A DNA stretch of 33,501 nucleotides from assembly GCA_946411215.1 (NCBI GenBank), contig CAMKDH010000006.1, forward strand, positions 1 to 33,501, written 5' to 3'. The notes under the pieces are model-generated. The model did no database searches and had not been told where the DNA came from. It saw nothing but the letters and a program-made list of their open reading frames with translations. Positions within the stretch are counted from its first letter, which is position 1, and each line of letters starts with the position of its first letter. This stretch comes from an uncultured Treponema sp. GTDB lineage: Bacteria; Spirochaetota; Spirochaetia; Treponematales; Treponemataceae. The position numbers were made by a program, and so were the translations under genes. Positions 33,266 through 33,501 of this stretch are shown piece after piece.

Positions 33266-33501
33266 TTATTCTGTCCAATCCTCAAGCATCAAATTAAACT
33301 CATCTGAAAAAATCTTAAAATCTTTTGTGTTGTTGGTAACTAAAATCAGGTTGTTGGCAATTGCAATTGAAGCGATTTGGGTGTCTAGAATTGGGGTAGG
33401 TTTTCCCTGAGGCAGGAGGCGGCTTGTTATGTCGCCATTTATTGTTGCGGCGTGGATGTCGTAGGGGATTACGGGAAAGGCGGGTTGTACATAATCAATC
33501 A
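33266..33501 (-). CDS. VapC-like PIN-domain toxin, 5' part outside window
   Basis: The minus strand encodes the last 77 residues of a protein that starts beyond the window. They include P-I-L-D-T-Q-I-A-S-I-A-I-A, matching the conserved D-x-x-I-A-A-x-A helix of VapC PIN domains, and L-I-L-V-T-N-N-T-K-D-F, matching the L-V-T-x-N-x-x-D-F end block. An I-x-Y-D-I-H-A-A segment lies upstream as in VapC proteins. VapC toxins are Mg2+-dependent RNases that cut tRNA or rRNA. An antitoxin gene would be expected upstream on the minus strand, outside the window. The stop codon is 4 bases from the stop of the convergent antitoxin gene, with no clear terminator between them. Confidence 0.82.
   Translation of the reverse strand, partial: IDYVQPAFPVIPYDIHAATINGDITSRLLPQGKPTPILDTQIASIAIANNLILVTNNTKDFKIFSDEFNLMLEDWTE

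Overview
The window reads as chromosomal DNA of a spirochaete, most likely a Treponema. By eye the DNA is AT-rich. It has long surface or periplasmic proteins with loose spirochaete-style lipoboxes (L-T-S-C, A-G-S-C), an AddAB-type recombination nuclease, a SulP transporter, several toxin-antitoxin-like genes, and small palindromic repeats of kinds I remember as common in treponemes. Genus assignment is inference; no rRNA or taxon marker gene is present. No tRNA, rRNA, CRISPR array or insertion sequence was seen. No gene-free stretch exceeds 300 bases; the longest is the 206-base divergent promoter region at 13292-13497.

Left block (1-5203, + strand): the 3' part of an ImmA/IrrE metallopeptidase gene, a PIN-domain RNase gene and a 1294-residue lipoprotein gene. 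Each is joined to the next by an ATGA stop/start overlap. The lipoprotein has a run of nine G within its signal-peptide codons. A gain or loss of one G brings a stop within a few codons, so it looks like a phase-variation switch.

Middle block (5243-13291, - strand): an AddB-like nuclease with Fe-S cysteines overlaps AddA (helicase plus nuclease) by 4 bases. Upstream is a SulP anion transporter with a STAS domain. addB and the SulP gene each have a TATAAT box 7-9 bases before the ATG and no Shine-Dalgarno, suggesting leaderless mRNAs.

Right block (13498-31736, + strand): three tightly packed genes behind one sigma-70-like promoter. Two are paralogous secreted proteins with beta-rich, transglutaminase-like and TPR regions. 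The first has lost the catalytic residues and the second keeps them. The third encodes a 4227-residue Ig-repeat lipoprotein with a lysine-rich segment. The second and third proteins end in the same kind of hydrophobic helix plus basic tail. I regard this operon as the best candidate for an undescribed cell-envelope system: an enzyme-like protein, its degenerate paralog and a giant filament-like partner.

Right edge (31740-33501): a HigB-like toxin and a HigA antitoxin fused to an ImmA/IrrE-like domain, behind a consensus promoter bracketed by two copies of one palindromic operator. Converging on it is the 3' part of a VapC-like PIN gene on the - strand.
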